Shown here: positions 18,525-29,973 of the stretch, one piece after another | Position numbering within the stretch: the stretch's first letter is position 1 | How the letters are laid out: every line of letters begins with the position of its first letter | DNA from: Arsenicicoccus sp. oral taxon 190 | Lineage (GTDB): Bacteria > Actinomycetota > Actinomycetes > Actinomycetales > Dermatophilaceae | Length of the DNA: 64,000 bases | Assembly (NCBI RefSeq): GCF_001189535.1 | Contig: NZ_CP012070.1 | Location: 3,286,001-3,350,000, forward strand | Direction of reading: 5' to 3' | Program-made: the position numbers and the translations under genes | The notes under the pieces: generated by a model | Databases searched by the model: none | What the model saw: only the letters and a program-made list of their open reading frames with translations | What the model was told of the DNA's origin: nothing

Positions 18525-20030
18525 TCAGGCCTCGGCGGCGGCCGCCCGCTCGTCGCGGCGCACCTGGCGCAGCGTCTCCTCGAACTCGCCGTGGATCTCC
18601 TCGTCGTGGCGGTGCGTCAGCAGGCTGACCACCGTGGCGACCAGGAGGTTGCCGACGAAGCCGGGCAGGATCTCGTAGAGGTCGAAGATGCCGCCGTCCC
18701 GCGTGCCCCAGATGCCGACGAGGATCGCGCCGGTCACCATGCCGGCGATGGCGCCCTGCGACGTCAGCTTGCGCCAGAAGAGCGCCATGAGGATCGTCGG
18801 CCCGAACGCGGCCCCGAAGCCCGCCCAGGCGAAGGCGACGAGCTTGAGGATCGGCGAGTCGGTCGTCCACGCGAGCGCGGCGGCGATGACCGAGATGGCG
18901 AGCACGCCGAGGCGGCCCAGCAGGACGTAGGACGAGTCCGAGCCCTCGCGGCGGGCGATGATCTTGTAGAGGTCCTCCACCAGCGCGGACGAGGTCACGA
19001 GCAGCTGGGAGGAGATCGTGCTCATGATCGCGGCGAGGACCGCGGCGAGCATGAACCCGGCGATGATCGGGTGGAAGAGGATCTGCCCCATGGCGATGTA
19101 GACGGTCTCGGGGTTGGTGATCTTGCCGGCCGGGTGCTGCTGGAAGTAGGCGAGGCCGATCATCGCGGTCGCGATGGCGCCGAGGCAGGACAGCACCATC
19201 CAGCCGATGCCGATCCGGCGGCCCTGCTTGGTCTCCTCGACGGTGCGGATCGCCATGAAGCGCACGATGATGTGCGGCTGCCCGAAGTAGCCGAGGCCCC
19301 AGGCGAGCGAGCTGATGACGCCGACGGCGGTCGCCCCCTTGACCATGGACAGCGCGTCGGGGTTGGCGGCGCGGATCGAGTCCATCGCCCCGGACGGCCC
19401 GCCCACCGCGAACAGCCCGAGCAGCGGCACGGCGATGAGCGCGAGGAACATCATCAGGCCCTGGACGAAGTCGGTGTAGCTGACGGCGAGGAAGCCGCCG
19501 AACAGCGTGTAGCCCACCGTGACCGCGACGATCAGCAGCATCCCGAGGTGGTACTCCATCCCGAAGGACTTCTCCATGAAGACGCCGCTCGCGACCATCC
19601 CGGAGGACACGTAGAACGTGAAGAAGACCAGGATGATGATGCCGGAGGCGACCCGCAGCAGGCGCGAGCGGTCGCGCAGGCGGTTCTCCAGGAAGCTCGG
19701 GATGGTGATCGAGTCGCTCGCCACCTTGGTGTAGGCCCGCAGGCGGGGCGCCACGAGCTTCCAGTTGAGCCAGGCCCCGATCGTCAGGCCGACCGCGATC
19801 CACGCCTCGACGAGGCCGGTCTTGTAGATCGCCCCGGGCAGACCCATGAGCAGCCAACCGGACATGTCGGCGGCTCCGGCGGACAGGGCGGTCACGGCGG
19901 GGCCGAGGCCACGCCCGCCGAGCATGTAGTCACCGAGGCCCGCGGTCCGCCGGTAGGCCCAGTAGCCGATGTAGATCATGCCGATCAGGTAGATCACCAT
20001 CGAGATGATCTGCCAGGTCTGGTCGCTCAT
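18525..20030 (-). CDS. putP: Sodium/proline symporter
   Basis: A 501-residue sodium:solute symporter with about 13 membrane segments. The N-terminus (IISMVIYLIGMIYIGYWAYRRT, then GLGDYMLGGRGLGPAVTALSAGAADMSGWLLMG) contains the conserved Na-binding region with Ser/Ala-Gly-Ala-Ala-Asp-Met-Ser-Gly-Trp of PutP, and the length matches. It imports proline with sodium, for nutrition or osmotic adaptation. It stands alone between ligA and gatC. Its upstream gap (20031-20296) carries a recurrent octamer, a perfect hairpin and a G-rich stretch, so control elements cannot be separated from repeats. Confidence 0.93.
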   Translation of the reverse strand: MSDQTWQIISMVIYLIGMIYIGYWAYRRTAGLGDYMLGGRGLGPAVTALSAGAADMSGWLLMGLPGAIYKTGLVEAWIAVGLTIGAWLNWKLVAPRLRAYTKVASDSITIPSFLENRLRDRSRLLRVASGIIILVFFTFYVSSGMVASGVFMEKSFGMEYHLGMLLIVAVTVGYTLFGGFLAVSYTDFVQGLMMFLALIAVPLLGLFAVGGPSGAMDSIRAANPDALSMVKGATAVGVISSLAWGLGYFGQPHIIVRFMAIRTVEETKQGRRIGIGWMVLSCLGAIATAMIGLAYFQQHPAGKITNPETVYIAMGQILFHPIIAGFMLAAVLAAIMSTISSQLLVTSSALVEDLYKIIARREGSDSSYVLLGRLGVLAISVIAAALAWTTDSPILKLVAFAWAGFGAAFGPTILMALFWRKLTSQGAIAGMVTGAILVGIWGTRDGGIFDLYEILPGFVGNLLVATVVSLLTHRHDEEIHGEFEETLRQVRRDERAAAAEA

Positions 20031-20171
20031 GGTCGAGGCTCCAGTCTCACGTCAGGGCGCCTGCTCCTGCCGCGCCGGTGCGCATGAGTATGCCGCTGAA
20101 CGGGTGAACACCTCGACCCCGACGGGCGGTGTGGCCGGATCGTGACTCCCGCGGCGCTGCTGCTCGCCCCG

Positions 20172-20208
20172 GTCACAGATCTTCGGTTGCAGCCCGAAGA
20201 TCTGTGAC
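20172..20208. repeat. Perfect palindrome with ACAGATC core (copy 1)
   Basis: A 15-bp perfect stem GTCACAGATCTTCGG with its complement CCGAAGATCTGTGAC surrounds a 7-base loop TTGCAGC. It sits between the ligA stop and the putP start region, with no T-tract. The ACAGATC core recurs in the stem at 24957-25011, and the loop-side GCAGCCCGA recurs at the array near 61690. It looks like a REP-type repeat more than a terminator. Confidence 0.7.
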
Positions 20209-20215
20209 GCGCCTG

Positions 20216-20296
20216 AGTTGGCGGGGAGGGGAAGGCGGAGCAGGGCCGGGCAGGGCAGGGTCAGGGCAGAGCAGGGCCGGGCCGGGCAGGGCAGCG
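20216..20296. repeat. G-rich low-complexity stretch with G-quadruplex motif
   Basis: The plus strand is almost entirely GGGCAGG/GGGCCGG variants. Positions 20243-20260 read GGG-CC-GGG-CA-GGG-CA-GGG, a canonical four-tract quadruplex motif with two-base loops, and further GGG runs follow. It directly abuts the ligA stop at 20297. The function is unknown; it may stall polymerases at the ligA 3' end. Confidence 0.6.
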
Positions 20297-22876
<2,580 letters not shown>

Positions 22877-23854
22877 TCAGCCGGTGGCCCCCGGCTCGCG
22901 CGGGACGTCGCGACGGGCGGTCCGGGCGGCGGCCCACCGGTTGCCGAAGCCGATGAGCACGGCGCCGGCCAGCACGAGGGCGAAGCCGACGAGGGTCCAC
23001 GGGTGGACGTGCTCGCGCAGCAGCAGCACCCCCAGCAGGACCGACACGCAGGGGATCAGGTAGGTCACCGACGTGGCGACCGTGGCCCCGGCCGCACGCA
23101 CCACGTCGAACTGCGCGGTGAAGGCCCAGCCGGTGCCCAGCATCCCGAGGGCCAGCACCGCGAGGAGCGCCCACGCCACCGAGCCGGTGGGTTGCCGCAG
23201 GTGCACGTCCCAGGGCGCGCTGAGCCCCGACGCGCCGAAGGCCCACCAGAGCGTCAGCAGCACCACGAGCTGGCCTGAGGCGCAGACGAGCTGGGCCGCC
23301 GGGATGCCGAGGCCACCCGGGTCGTGGCGGCGCAGGTGCAGCCGGTGCCAGGTCCACCCCACGGCGTAGGACGACCCGGCGACCAGGGTCATGGCGAAGC
23401 CCAGCAGGTCCGGTCGCTCGTGGATCGCCCAGGGCTGCATGATCACCACGACGCCGAGGAAACCGAGCGCCACGCCGAGCAGCCGGGGCCGGGAGAAGTG
23501 CTCGTCACGGACGAAGAGCACGGAGAGCAGCACCGTCATGGCGGGGGTCACGGCGTTGCCGATCCCGGCGAGGGCGGAGCTGACCCGGGTCTCCCCCAAC
23601 GCGAAGAGCGTGAACGGCGCCGTGCACAGGAAGAAGCCGACGACCTGCAGGTGCAGCCAGGGCCGTCGCCCCCGGGGCAACGACCGGCGGGACAGCCGCA
23701 GCAGCAGGAGCGTGACGGCGCACCCGGCGAGCACCCGCAGCGTGGAGATCTGCAGCGGGGCCAGGGCCTGCAGCCCCACCTTCATGAAGAGGAAGCTGGC
23801 GCCCCAGACGAGCACCAGGCCGAGCCAGGACAGCTGCCACGGGACTCGGCTCAC
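22877..23854 (-). CDS. EamA/DMT-family permease
   Basis: A 325-residue membrane protein made of two EamA repeats, ten predicted membrane helices in all. Repeat one starts WLGLVLVWGASFLFMKVGLQALAPLQISTLR, and the second ends with SVLLGVLLLREHVHPWTLVGFALVLAGAVLIG. The family exports amino acids or metabolites; the substrate is unknown. The GTG start overlaps the stop of the MetE-like gene by four bases (GTGA), implying co-translation. Confidence 0.88.
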   Translation of the reverse strand: MSRVPWQLSWLGLVLVWGASFLFMKVGLQALAPLQISTLRVLAGCAVTLLLLRLSRRSLPRGRRPWLHLQVVGFFLCTAPFTLFALGETRVSSALAGIGNAVTPAMTVLLSVLFVRDEHFSRPRLLGVALGFLGVVVIMQPWAIHERPDLLGFAMTLVAGSSYAVGWTWHRLHLRRHDPGGLGIPAAQLVCASGQLVVLLTLWWAFGASGLSAPWDVHLRQPTGSVAWALLAVLALGMLGTGWAFTAQFDVVRAAGATVATSVTYLIPCVSVLLGVLLLREHVHPWTLVGFALVLAGAVLIGFGNRWAAARTARRDVPREPGATG

Positions 23855-24837
23855 CGCATGGCCGTCTCGGTGACCGCCTCGGCAGCCTGCACCGCCAGAC
23901 GCTGGGCGGCCACCGCATCGGCGGGCCCCAGCCCCGCGAGCCCGCAGGCCGGCGAGATCGTCACGCCCGCAAGGTCGCTCGCCGCGAGGCCGAGCTCGTG
24001 CCAGCGGCGCACCAGGCCGTCGTGCACCTGCCCCACCGTCGGCAGCGGGGCGGCCGACGTGAAGGCCCCCACCCACACGTCGGTCCCCGCCTCGACGGTG
24101 GTGGCCAACGACTCCCACCCCTTGGGCCCGAGGACGGTCGCGTCGACCGCCAGGGCCGACGCCCCGGTGGTCCGCAGCAGCGGCAGCGGCGCACCCTTGG
24201 CGCAGCAGTGGACGACGGTGGGGCGGTCACCCGCGGCGGCCAGCACCTCGCCGAGGAGGTTGGCGGCGGCATACGAGTCGATCGCGCGGATCGTGCCGTA
24301 GCCGCTCGCCGTCGGCAGGCGCCCGGCCAGCACGGCGGGCAGCGACGGCTCGTCGAGCTGGAGCACGACCCGGGCTCCGGGGACGAGGCGCTCCACCTCG
24401 GCGACGTGGTCGCGCAGCCCCTCCACGAGGGACCCGGCGAGATCGCGCACGGCGCCCTCGTCCACGACCGAGCGCTCGCCCCGGTGCAGCCAGATGCTCG
24501 CCGCCAGGGTCCACGGACCAGTCACCTGCACCTTGAGCTCGCCCTCGTAGCCGTCGTAGGTCTCGGCGAGCTCGTCGAGGTCCTGGCGCCAGAAGGACCG
24601 CGCCCGCTCCAGGTCGCGCCCGGGCCGGTCGACGAACCGCCAACCCATGGGCTGCAGGTCCACCGCCAGGTCGACCAGCAGCGCGGCGGCGCGACCAATC
24701 ATGTCGGCGCCGGGGCCGCGGTCGGGCAGCTCCGGCAGGTAGGGCAGGCCGTCCTCCGCGAGCAGGGACCGGACCGCGCGCTGTGTCTCGCGCACGTCGG
24801 TGCCCGGCCAGGAACCCATCCCCGTCGCTCTCGTCAC
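23851..24837 (-). CDS. MetE C-terminal-like (UROD/MetE) protein
   Basis: A 328-residue protein resembling the catalytic half of cobalamin-independent methionine synthase: ATGMGSWPGTDVRET at the N-terminus, QVTGPWTLAASI, QLDEPSLPAVL, the zinc-ligand region VHCCAKGAPLPLL and a further cysteine in ISPACGLAGL. Full MetE is about 750 residues with a second N-terminal barrel, absent here. Actinobacterial stand-alone forms are annotated as methionine synthase but remain poorly tested. The GTG start is at 24837; an ATG six codons on is the alternative. It is first of a two-gene unit with the EamA permease. Confidence 0.85.
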   Translation of the reverse strand: MTRATGMGSWPGTDVRETQRAVRSLLAEDGLPYLPELPDRGPGADMIGRAAALLVDLAVDLQPMGWRFVDRPGRDLERARSFWRQDLDELAETYDGYEGELKVQVTGPWTLAASIWLHRGERSVVDEGAVRDLAGSLVEGLRDHVAEVERLVPGARVVLQLDEPSLPAVLAGRLPTASGYGTIRAIDSYAAANLLGEVLAAAGDRPTVVHCCAKGAPLPLLRTTGASALAVDATVLGPKGWESLATTVEAGTDVWVGAFTSAAPLPTVGQVHDGLVRRWHELGLAASDLAGVTISPACGLAGLGPADAVAAQRLAVQAAEAVTETAMR

Positions 24838-24956
24838 ACCCCGACGGTAGCGCGATCCGGCGAGCCGGTCGGACGCGTGCCGGGCCGCGGACTCCCCGGC
24901 CCCACCCCGGCCCATCCCCGGCCTCCTCCCGCTCCTCCCCCGCTCCCACCCGCGTC

Positions 24957-25011
24957 GAGAGGCGACAGATCGGGGTCATCCGCGCCGGATGACCCCGATC
25001 TGTCGCCTCTC
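24957..25011. repeat. 26-bp perfect palindrome with ACAGATC core (copy 2)
   Basis: Left arm 24957-24982 and right arm 24986-25011 are exact reverse complements, 26 of 26 pairs, with a 3-base CGC loop. The left arm begins GAGAGGCGACAGATC and continues GGGGTCATCCG. The palindrome lies between the MetE-like gene's 5' end and the small gene at 25022, whose stop is 11 bp away, so it could also serve as that gene's terminator. No T-tract follows. Confidence 0.85.
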
Positions 25012-25021
25012 AAGGGTGGGT

Positions 25022-25174
25022 TCAGCCCTCGGCGGGGTCCTCGGAGTGCGCGCGCTCGGTGTCCTGCTCGCCCCCGGCGTCCCCCTCGACCGCGGCCTCG
25101 GTGTGCGCCCGGGTGTCCTCGTCGGCCAGCTCGTGGTTGCGGCGCTCGGTGTCCTGCGGGTCGATGTCGGTCAT
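25022..25174 (-). CDS. Small acidic hydrophilic protein, unknown function
   Basis: A 50-residue frame (MTDIDPQDTERRNHELADED..., ending ...EDPAEG) with many Asp, Glu, Arg and His residues and almost no hydrophobic ones, so it is probably disordered. GGGAG lies 7 bases ahead of the ATG, and codon use matches the neighbours. The octamer CGGCATAC lies upstream at 25233. It is separate from mnmA (96-bp gap). I do not recognise a family. Confidence 0.55.
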   Translation of the reverse strand: MTDIDPQDTERRNHELADEDTRAHTEAAVEGDAGGEQDTERAHSEDPAEG

Positions 25175-25269
25175 GGTCGGCTCCCTTGCCTCGCGCGGCC
25201 GACCTGGAGGTGCCGACCGCTCGTGATGGGCGCGGCATACCCCAGGGCGCGGGGACGCAACCGGCCGGA

Positions 25270-26409
25270 TCAGGCGCGCCAGGCCTGGGCGATGGTCGCC
25301 GAGCCCACGACCCGGGTCCCGTCGTAGAGCACCACGCTCTGCCCGGGCGCCACCCCGCGGGTGCGCTCGTCGAGCCTGACCTGCAGCTCGCCCCCCTCGA
25401 CCCCGTCCTCGACCCCAGCCCCGGTTCCGTCCTCGGTCCCGTCCTCGATCCACGCGGTCGCGGGCAGCTCGGCGCCGTGCGCCCGCAGCTGGGCCCCGAC
25501 CCGCACCTGCCCGACCGGCGGCTCCCCGCACCAGCGCACGTGGTCGCCGCGCAGCGCGTCGATGCCGAGCAGCTCGGCGGGCCCGACGACGACGCGGTTG
25601 CGCGCCACGTCGACCTCGGTGACGTATCGCGGGGTCCCGTCGCCGGACGGGCGCCCCAGGTGCAGCCCGCGCCGCTGGCCGACGGTGTAGGCGTAGGCCC
25701 CCTGGTGCTCCCCCACCACCTCGCCCGCCTCGTCCACGATCTCGCCGGGCCGTTCCCCCAGCCGCCGCGCGAGCCAGCCCCGGGTGTCCCCGTCGGCGAT
25801 GAAGCAGATGTCGTGGGAGTCCGGCTTCTTGGCCACGGCGAAGCCGCGGGCGGCCGCCTCGGCCCGGATCTGCGGCTTGGTCGTGTCGCCCAGCGGGAAG
25901 AAGGACCGCGCGAGCTGCTCGGCGTCGAGCACCCCGAGCACGTAGCTCTGATCCTTGGCCTGGTCGACGGCCCGGTGCAGCTCACGCCGAATGCCGCCAC
26001 GCCCGTCGGCCACCTCCCGGACCTGCGCGTAGTGCCCGGTCGCCACGGCGTCGAACCCCAGCGCCAGCGCCTTGTCCAGCAGCGCCGCGAACTTGATGCG
26101 CTCGTTGCAGCGCAGGCACGGGTTGGGGGTGCGGCCGGCGGAGTACTCCTCGACGAAGTCCTCGACCACGTCGGAGCGGAACCTCGCCGCCATGTCCCAC
26201 ACGTAGAAGGGGATGCCGAGCCGGTCGGCGACCCGCCGGGCGTCGCCGGCGTCCTCGAGGGTGCAGCAGCCGCGCGCGGACTCCCGCAGGGTGGCGGCGG
26301 ACTGGGACAGCGCGAGGTGCACGCCCACGACGTCGTGCCCGGCGTCGAGGAGGCGAGCCGCCGCGACCGCCGAGTCGACCCCGCCGCTCATGGCGGCCAC
26401 GACGCGCAT
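25270..26409 (-). CDS. mnmA: tRNA-specific 2-thiouridylase
   Basis: A 379-residue enzyme that adds sulfur to U34 of Lys, Glu and Gln tRNAs. The PP-loop is [16 protein letters not shown]; the catalytic cysteines are in [12 protein letters not shown] and [16 protein letters not shown] and KDQSYVLG are also present. An unusual acidic insert (residues about 325-345, [19 protein letters not shown]) sits in the C-terminal barrel and is encoded by short repeats. The ATG overlaps the cysteine desulfurase stop by one base (TGATG), so sulfur donor and thiolase are co-produced. Confidence 0.95.
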   Translation of the reverse strand: MRVVAAMSGGVDSAVAAARLLDAGHDVVGVHLALSQSAATLRESARGCCTLEDAGDARRVADRLGIPFYVWDMAARFRSDVVEDFVEEYSAGRTPNPCLRCNERIKFAALLDKALALGFDAVATGHYAQVREVADGRGGIRRELHRAVDQAKDQSYVLGVLDAEQLARSFFPLGDTTKPQIRAEAAARGFAVAKKPDSHDICFIADGDTRGWLARRLGERPGEIVDEAGEVVGEHQGAYAYTVGQRRGLHLGRPSGDGTPRYVTEVDVARNRVVVGPAELLGIDALRGDHVRWCGEPPVGQVRVGAQLRAHGAELPATAWIEDGTEDGTGAGVEDGVEGGELQVRLDERTRGVAPGQSVVLYDGTRVVGSATIAQAWRA

Positions 26410-27710
26410 CAGCTCGCGACCTCCACGGCCGCGCCGGCCTCCCCGGGCGTCGCCGAACCACCAGCCGTCGCCGAGCCGCCAGGCGCCGTCGAGCCACCGG
26501 ACGTCGCCGAGCCGCCAGGCGTCGACAGGGACCCGGCCCGTCGCGCCCGCTCGACCGCCGCGGGGAGGGCGGCGAGCGCGCGCTCGACGTCGGCGTCGGT
26601 GGTGGTGCGCCCCAGGGTCAGGCGCAGCGCACCGCGCGCCTCGGTCTCGGACAGGCCCATGCCGAGCAGGACGTGCGACGGCTGGGGCACCCCGGCGTGG
26701 CAGGCCGAACCGGTCGAGCACATGACGCCGGCGGCGTCGAGCAGGTAGAGCAGCGAGTCCCCCTCGCAGCCCTCGATGATCAGGTGGGCGTTGCCGGGCA
26801 GCCGGCGGCTCCAGTCGCGGGGCTGCCAGTCGCCGCCGACGCGGATGCCGAGGTCCAGGTCGAGCGCCCCCTGCAGCATCCGGTCCCGCAGCCCGGCTAG
26901 GCGGGCCGCCTCGGCCTCGCGCTCCCCGCAGGCGATCTCGAGCGCCGTGGCGAGACCGACGATCCCAGCCACGTCCAGCGTGCCGGAGCGGATCCCCCGC
27001 TCCTGACCGCCGCCGTGGGTCAGTGGCTGGACCGTGGCGTCCCGCCGCGCGAGCAGCGCACCGACCCCCACCGGGCCCCCCAGCTTGTGCCCGGTCAGCG
27101 ACAGCAGCGAGACCCCGCTCGCCGCGAAGTCCACCGCCACGTGCCCGACGGCCTGCACCGCGTCGGTGTGGACCGGTATGCCGTGCTCCGCCGCCAGGGC
27201 CGCCACCTCGGCGACCGGCTGGATGGTCCCCACCTCGTTGTTGGCCCACATCAGGCTGACGACGGCCACCGACGCGGGGTCCGTCTCCAGGGCAGAGCGC
27301 ACGCCGTCGAGGTCGACCCGGCCCACCGCGTCGACCTCGAGCCAGGTCACCTCGGCGTCCTCGCGGCGCACCAGGTGCTCGACCGCGTCCAGCACGGCGT
27401 GGTGCTCGATCGTCGAGGTCAGCACGCGTCGCGCTCCGGGGTGCTGCGCCCGGCGCGCCCGATAGCTGCCGATCACCGCCAGGTTGTCGGCCTCGGTGCC
27501 GCCGCTCATGAAGACGACCTCGCTCGGGCGCGCCCCCACGAGGTCGGCGATCTGCTCCCGCCGCTCCTCGACGACGCGACGCGCCGCGCGGCCCGCGGTG
27601 TGCAGGCTGGAGGGGTTGCCGACGACCGCGCGCTGCGCGGCGACCGCCTCGATCACCTCGGGGTAGGTCGTCGTGGTCGCGGCGTGGTCCAGGTAGCTCT
27701 GCTGCTGCAC
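26409..27710 (-). CDS. Cysteine desulfurase (IscS/NifS family)
   Basis: A 433-residue PLP enzyme that draws sulfur from cysteine for tRNA thiolation and Fe-S clusters. Motifs: [36 protein letters not shown], the PLP lysine in [12 protein letters not shown], and the persulfide cysteine in [11 protein letters not shown]. The start is GTG. Beyond the conserved end ([22 protein letters not shown]) lies a 35-residue Gly/Ser/Ala/Thr/Pro tail not expected in the family. Coupled to mnmA, it is its probable sulfur donor. Confidence 0.95.
   Translation of the reverse strand: MQQQSYLDHAATTTTYPEVIEAVAAQRAVVGNPSSLHTAGRAARRVVEERREQIADLVGARPSEVVFMSGGTEADNLAVIGSYRARRAQHPGARRVLTSTIEHHAVLDAVEHLVRREDAEVTWLEVDAVGRVDLDGVRSALETDPASVAVVSLMWANNEVGTIQPVAEVAALAAEHGIPVHTDAVQAVGHVAVDFAASGVSLLSLTGHKLGGPVGVGALLARRDATVQPLTHGGGQERGIRSGTLDVAGIVGLATALEIACGEREAEAARLAGLRDRMLQGALDLDLGIRVGGDWQPRDWSRRLPGNAHLIIEGCEGDSLLYLLDAAGVMCSTGSACHAGVPQPSHVLLGMGLSETEARGALRLTLGRTTTDADVERALAALPAAVERARRAGSLSTPGGSATSGGSTAPGGSATAGGSATPGEAGAAVEVAS
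26430..26525. repeat. Short tandem repeat in the desulfurase 3' end
   Basis: About four to five imperfect 18-bp units (variants of GCCGAGCCGCCAGGCGTC) encode successive hexapeptides [18 protein letters not shown] and GGSATP. The period is a multiple of three, so copy-number changes would keep frame. The repeat lies outside the conserved enzyme and just before the mnmA start. Confidence 0.7.
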
Positions 27711-27791
27711 GCCCCCGAGTCTAGGTCGCCGCTCCGACAGACCCCTGCCACCTCTGACACCCCGGACACCCCGGACCCCTGACGCGCCCGG

Positions 27792-28208
27792 TCAGGCGAT
27801 GGAGGCGCAGACGATGGCGCTCACGGCGACCATCGCGGCGGCGGCGGTGACGGCGCCGGGGTGCAGCTCCCGCTCCACCGCCATGGCGCGCAGCGAGCCC
27901 GGCGTGATCGCGTCGAGCACGACGAAGCTCAGTGCCTGCAGCGCGATCCCCAGCACCCCGAAGGCGACCGTCCACCCCAGGGCCGCACCGAAGCCACCGG
28001 CCCCGTTGGTCCAGATGGTGGTGAAGGCGATCGCCCCGAGCCCGAGGAACTCCGCCGCCACCACGACGGCGGCGCTCATCGACCGCTCCGCGTAGATCCG
28101 CTGCCCGAGCCGCCCCGGCGTCAACAGGTCGATCACCACGAATCCCATGGTCAGCAGGGCGATCCCCACCAGGCAGTAAATCGCCGCGAACAGCATGCTC
28201 TCCAGCAT
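27792..28208 (-). CDS. DUF350 membrane protein (YjfL-like)
   Basis: A 138-residue protein with four membrane helices in two similar halves, each with the pattern GxxxLxxxxFVVxDxxTPG (FVVIDLLTPGRL, then FVVLDAITPGSL). This is the DUF350 signature. Third gene of a lipoprotein/ATP-grasp/DUF350 unit, with its ATG directly next to the preceding TAG. In E. coli the related yjfL and yjfC genes are likewise neighbours. The biochemical role is not established. Confidence 0.85.
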   Translation of the reverse strand: MLESMLFAAIYCLVGIALLTMGFVVIDLLTPGRLGQRIYAERSMSAAVVVAAEFLGLGAIAFTTIWTNGAGGFGAALGWTVAFGVLGIALQALSFVVLDAITPGSLRAMAVERELHPGAVTAAAAMVAVSAIVCASIA

Positions 28209-29429
28209 CTAGCGTCCTCTCCGGTCCTCGGCGACCCAGGCCTCGCGCTGGGCGCCGCTCGGTGCTGCGGTGTCGATGAGGTGCGGCACGAAGCGCGCGC
28301 CGTAGTCGGTGATCCAGCCGTCGCTCTCCCGGATGCCGAGGCCCGCGGCGTGCCCGTCGACCACCCAGCACCCGAGCACGGCCTTGTTGCCGTCGAGCTC
28401 GGGCAGGGGGCACCACTGCTGGTAGCAGTACCCCTCCCCGCCATACGGGCCGGGCTGGGAGAGCTGCACCCCCGCGGCCTGGACACGGATGTTGTCGCCC
28501 TCGCGGCCGTGCAACGGCTTGGCGACCCACTCGGTCAGCGGTCCCGGGTCGTCGAGGTAGGCGGGCAGCAGCAGCTCGTGACCGGGGTAGAGGTGCCAGA
28601 GCGCGGCGAGCAGGGCCTTGTTGGACAGCACGACCTTCCAGGGCGGCTCGAGCCAGGTGGTGCCGAACATCGGGTTGGGACGTGGCTCGACCCACCGCCC
28701 GAAGGGCTCGCGCAGCATGTCTTCCCAGGGGTAGAGCGCGAAGCAGGTGCGCAGCATCTGCGCCTCGTGGCCCACGAAGTACTCCGCGGCCTCGTTGTAG
28801 CCGATCTGCCCCATCGTCAGGCCCTGGGTGGCCAGGCCCGCCTGCTCGCAGGTGTCGCGCAGGTAGGTGACGGTCATCCACTCCTCGCCGGAGGTCTCGT
28901 GCTCGCTGTGGGCGAACCACACCGGCTGGGTGATCCGCGGCGCCATGTCCTGCCAGGCGGCGATCAGCCTCTCGTGCACGGAGTTCCACTGGTCGCGGTC
29001 CGGGTGGACGTCCTGCAGCCAGAACCACTGGACCACCGCGGACTCCAGCAACCCGGTCGGGGTGTCGGCGTTGTACTCCAGCAGCTTGGCCGGGCCGGTC
29101 CCGTCGTAGCGCAGGTCGAAACGGCCGTAGAGCGAGGGGGTCCCGGCGTCCAGCGACGCGGCGGCGAGCCGCAACGACCCCTCGGGCAGCCCGAGCGAGC
29201 CCATCTGGCCGGTCACCAGGAAGCGGGCGGCCTCCAGGGACATCGCGTGCAGCTGCTCGGTGGCGCCCTCGAGGTGGTCCACCTCGGCGGAGGTCAGCTC
29301 GTAGCAGGCCTCCTCCCACCAGTAGGGCTTCTCGGTGCCGTCAGCGGCGACGGTGACAGGGTAGACGAGGCCCTGGGACTCGACCGTGCGGCGCCACCCC
29401 TCCCGGGGGTGCGAGGCGAGGCGGCGCAT
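28209..29429 (-). CDS. Glutathionylspermidine-synthase-like ATP-grasp ligase
   Basis: A 406-residue protein matching the C-terminal synthetase domain of glutathionylspermidine synthase (YjfC/YgiC type): YWWEEACYELTSAEVDHLEGAT, YGRFDLRYDGTGPAKLLEYNADTPTGLLE, LLPAYLD, WVAKPLHGREGDNIRV, and ADYGARFVPHLI-like end. The amidase half of the bifunctional E. coli enzyme is absent. It likely forms an amide bond on a peptide or polyamine; substrates are unknown. Overlaps the lipoprotein gene by one base. Confidence 0.88.
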   Translation of the reverse strand: MRRLASHPREGWRRTVESQGLVYPVTVAADGTEKPYWWEEACYELTSAEVDHLEGATEQLHAMSLEAARFLVTGQMGSLGLPEGSLRLAAASLDAGTPSLYGRFDLRYDGTGPAKLLEYNADTPTGLLESAVVQWFWLQDVHPDRDQWNSVHERLIAAWQDMAPRITQPVWFAHSEHETSGEEWMTVTYLRDTCEQAGLATQGLTMGQIGYNEAAEYFVGHEAQMLRTCFALYPWEDMLREPFGRWVEPRPNPMFGTTWLEPPWKVVLSNKALLAALWHLYPGHELLLPAYLDDPGPLTEWVAKPLHGREGDNIRVQAAGVQLSQPGPYGGEGYCYQQWCPLPELDGNKAVLGCWVVDGHAAGLGIRESDGWITDYGARFVPHLIDTAAPSGAQREAWVAEDRRGR

Positions 29430-29836
29430 CAGCTCGAGCCCTTGCTGCCGGACCCGCCGAAGCCGCCGCGCGAGATCGTGGTGGACTTGCCGCCGGTGAC
29501 GGAGCCGGAGGACAGCTTGGTGGTGCCCTTGGGGTCCACGCCGCCGGTGACATAGCTGTGGTCGCTCGGGGCGCTGAACGACCCGCCGCTCACCCGCTGC
29601 CCGACCCGCGGCACCCGCGCCCCGTCGTTGTAGTAGTACCAGCGCGCCGGGTGCCCCACGAACCCGGCCCGGGAGCGGCGGCCGTCGCACTCCGTGTCCG
29701 GCAGGCGCTCGTCGGTCTGGGCGTCGACGCAGACGCCCGCGCTGGTGCGCCGCGTCTCCTGCGAGCACCCCGTCAGCGCGCCGGCCAGGACCGCGGTCAT
29801 GCCGAGGGCGACGACCTGGGATCGTCGAGTGGTCAT
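29429..29836 (-). CDS. Predicted lipoprotein (DUF1190/YgiB-like)
   Basis: A 135-residue secreted lipoprotein. The signal peptide MTTRRSQVVALGMTAVLAGALTGC ends in the lipobox LTGC. The mature part has a few cysteines (VCVDAQTDERLPDTEC), a WYYYNDG motif and a Gly/Ser/Thr-rich end with SRGGFGGSGS, typical of YgiB/DUF1190 proteins. GGGGGAG precedes the ATG. First gene of the unit with the ATP-grasp ligase and DUF350 protein. The DUF1190 assignment is by pattern and order, so moderate. Confidence 0.7.
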   Translation of the reverse strand: MTTRRSQVVALGMTAVLAGALTGCSQETRRTSAGVCVDAQTDERLPDTECDGRRSRAGFVGHPARWYYYNDGARVPRVGQRVSGGSFSAPSDHSYVTGGVDPKGTTKLSSGSVTGGKSTTISRGGFGGSGSKGSS

Positions 29837-29938
29837 GTCAGCTCCCCCATCTCGCGGCGGTGGGCCGCTCTCCCCGTGGACGTGGGGTGCACCGGTCGGG
29901 TTCCGCCGCCAGGACCCAACCTAGCCGTATGCCGGAGC

Positions 29939-29970
29939 GGGGCCGCCACCTGGCGTCAGGTGACGGCCCC
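29939..29970 (-). terminator. Strong hairpin downstream of etfA
   Basis: GGGGCCG-cc-ACCTG pairs with CAGGT-ga-CGGCCCC around a GCGT loop: 12 pairs with one symmetrical 2x2 internal mismatch. It lies about 70 bp after the etfA stop and probably terminates etfBA. The gap 29837-30041 also holds an octamer copy (29928) and the stop-proximal hairpin. Confidence 0.7.
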
Positions 29971-29973
29971 GCA

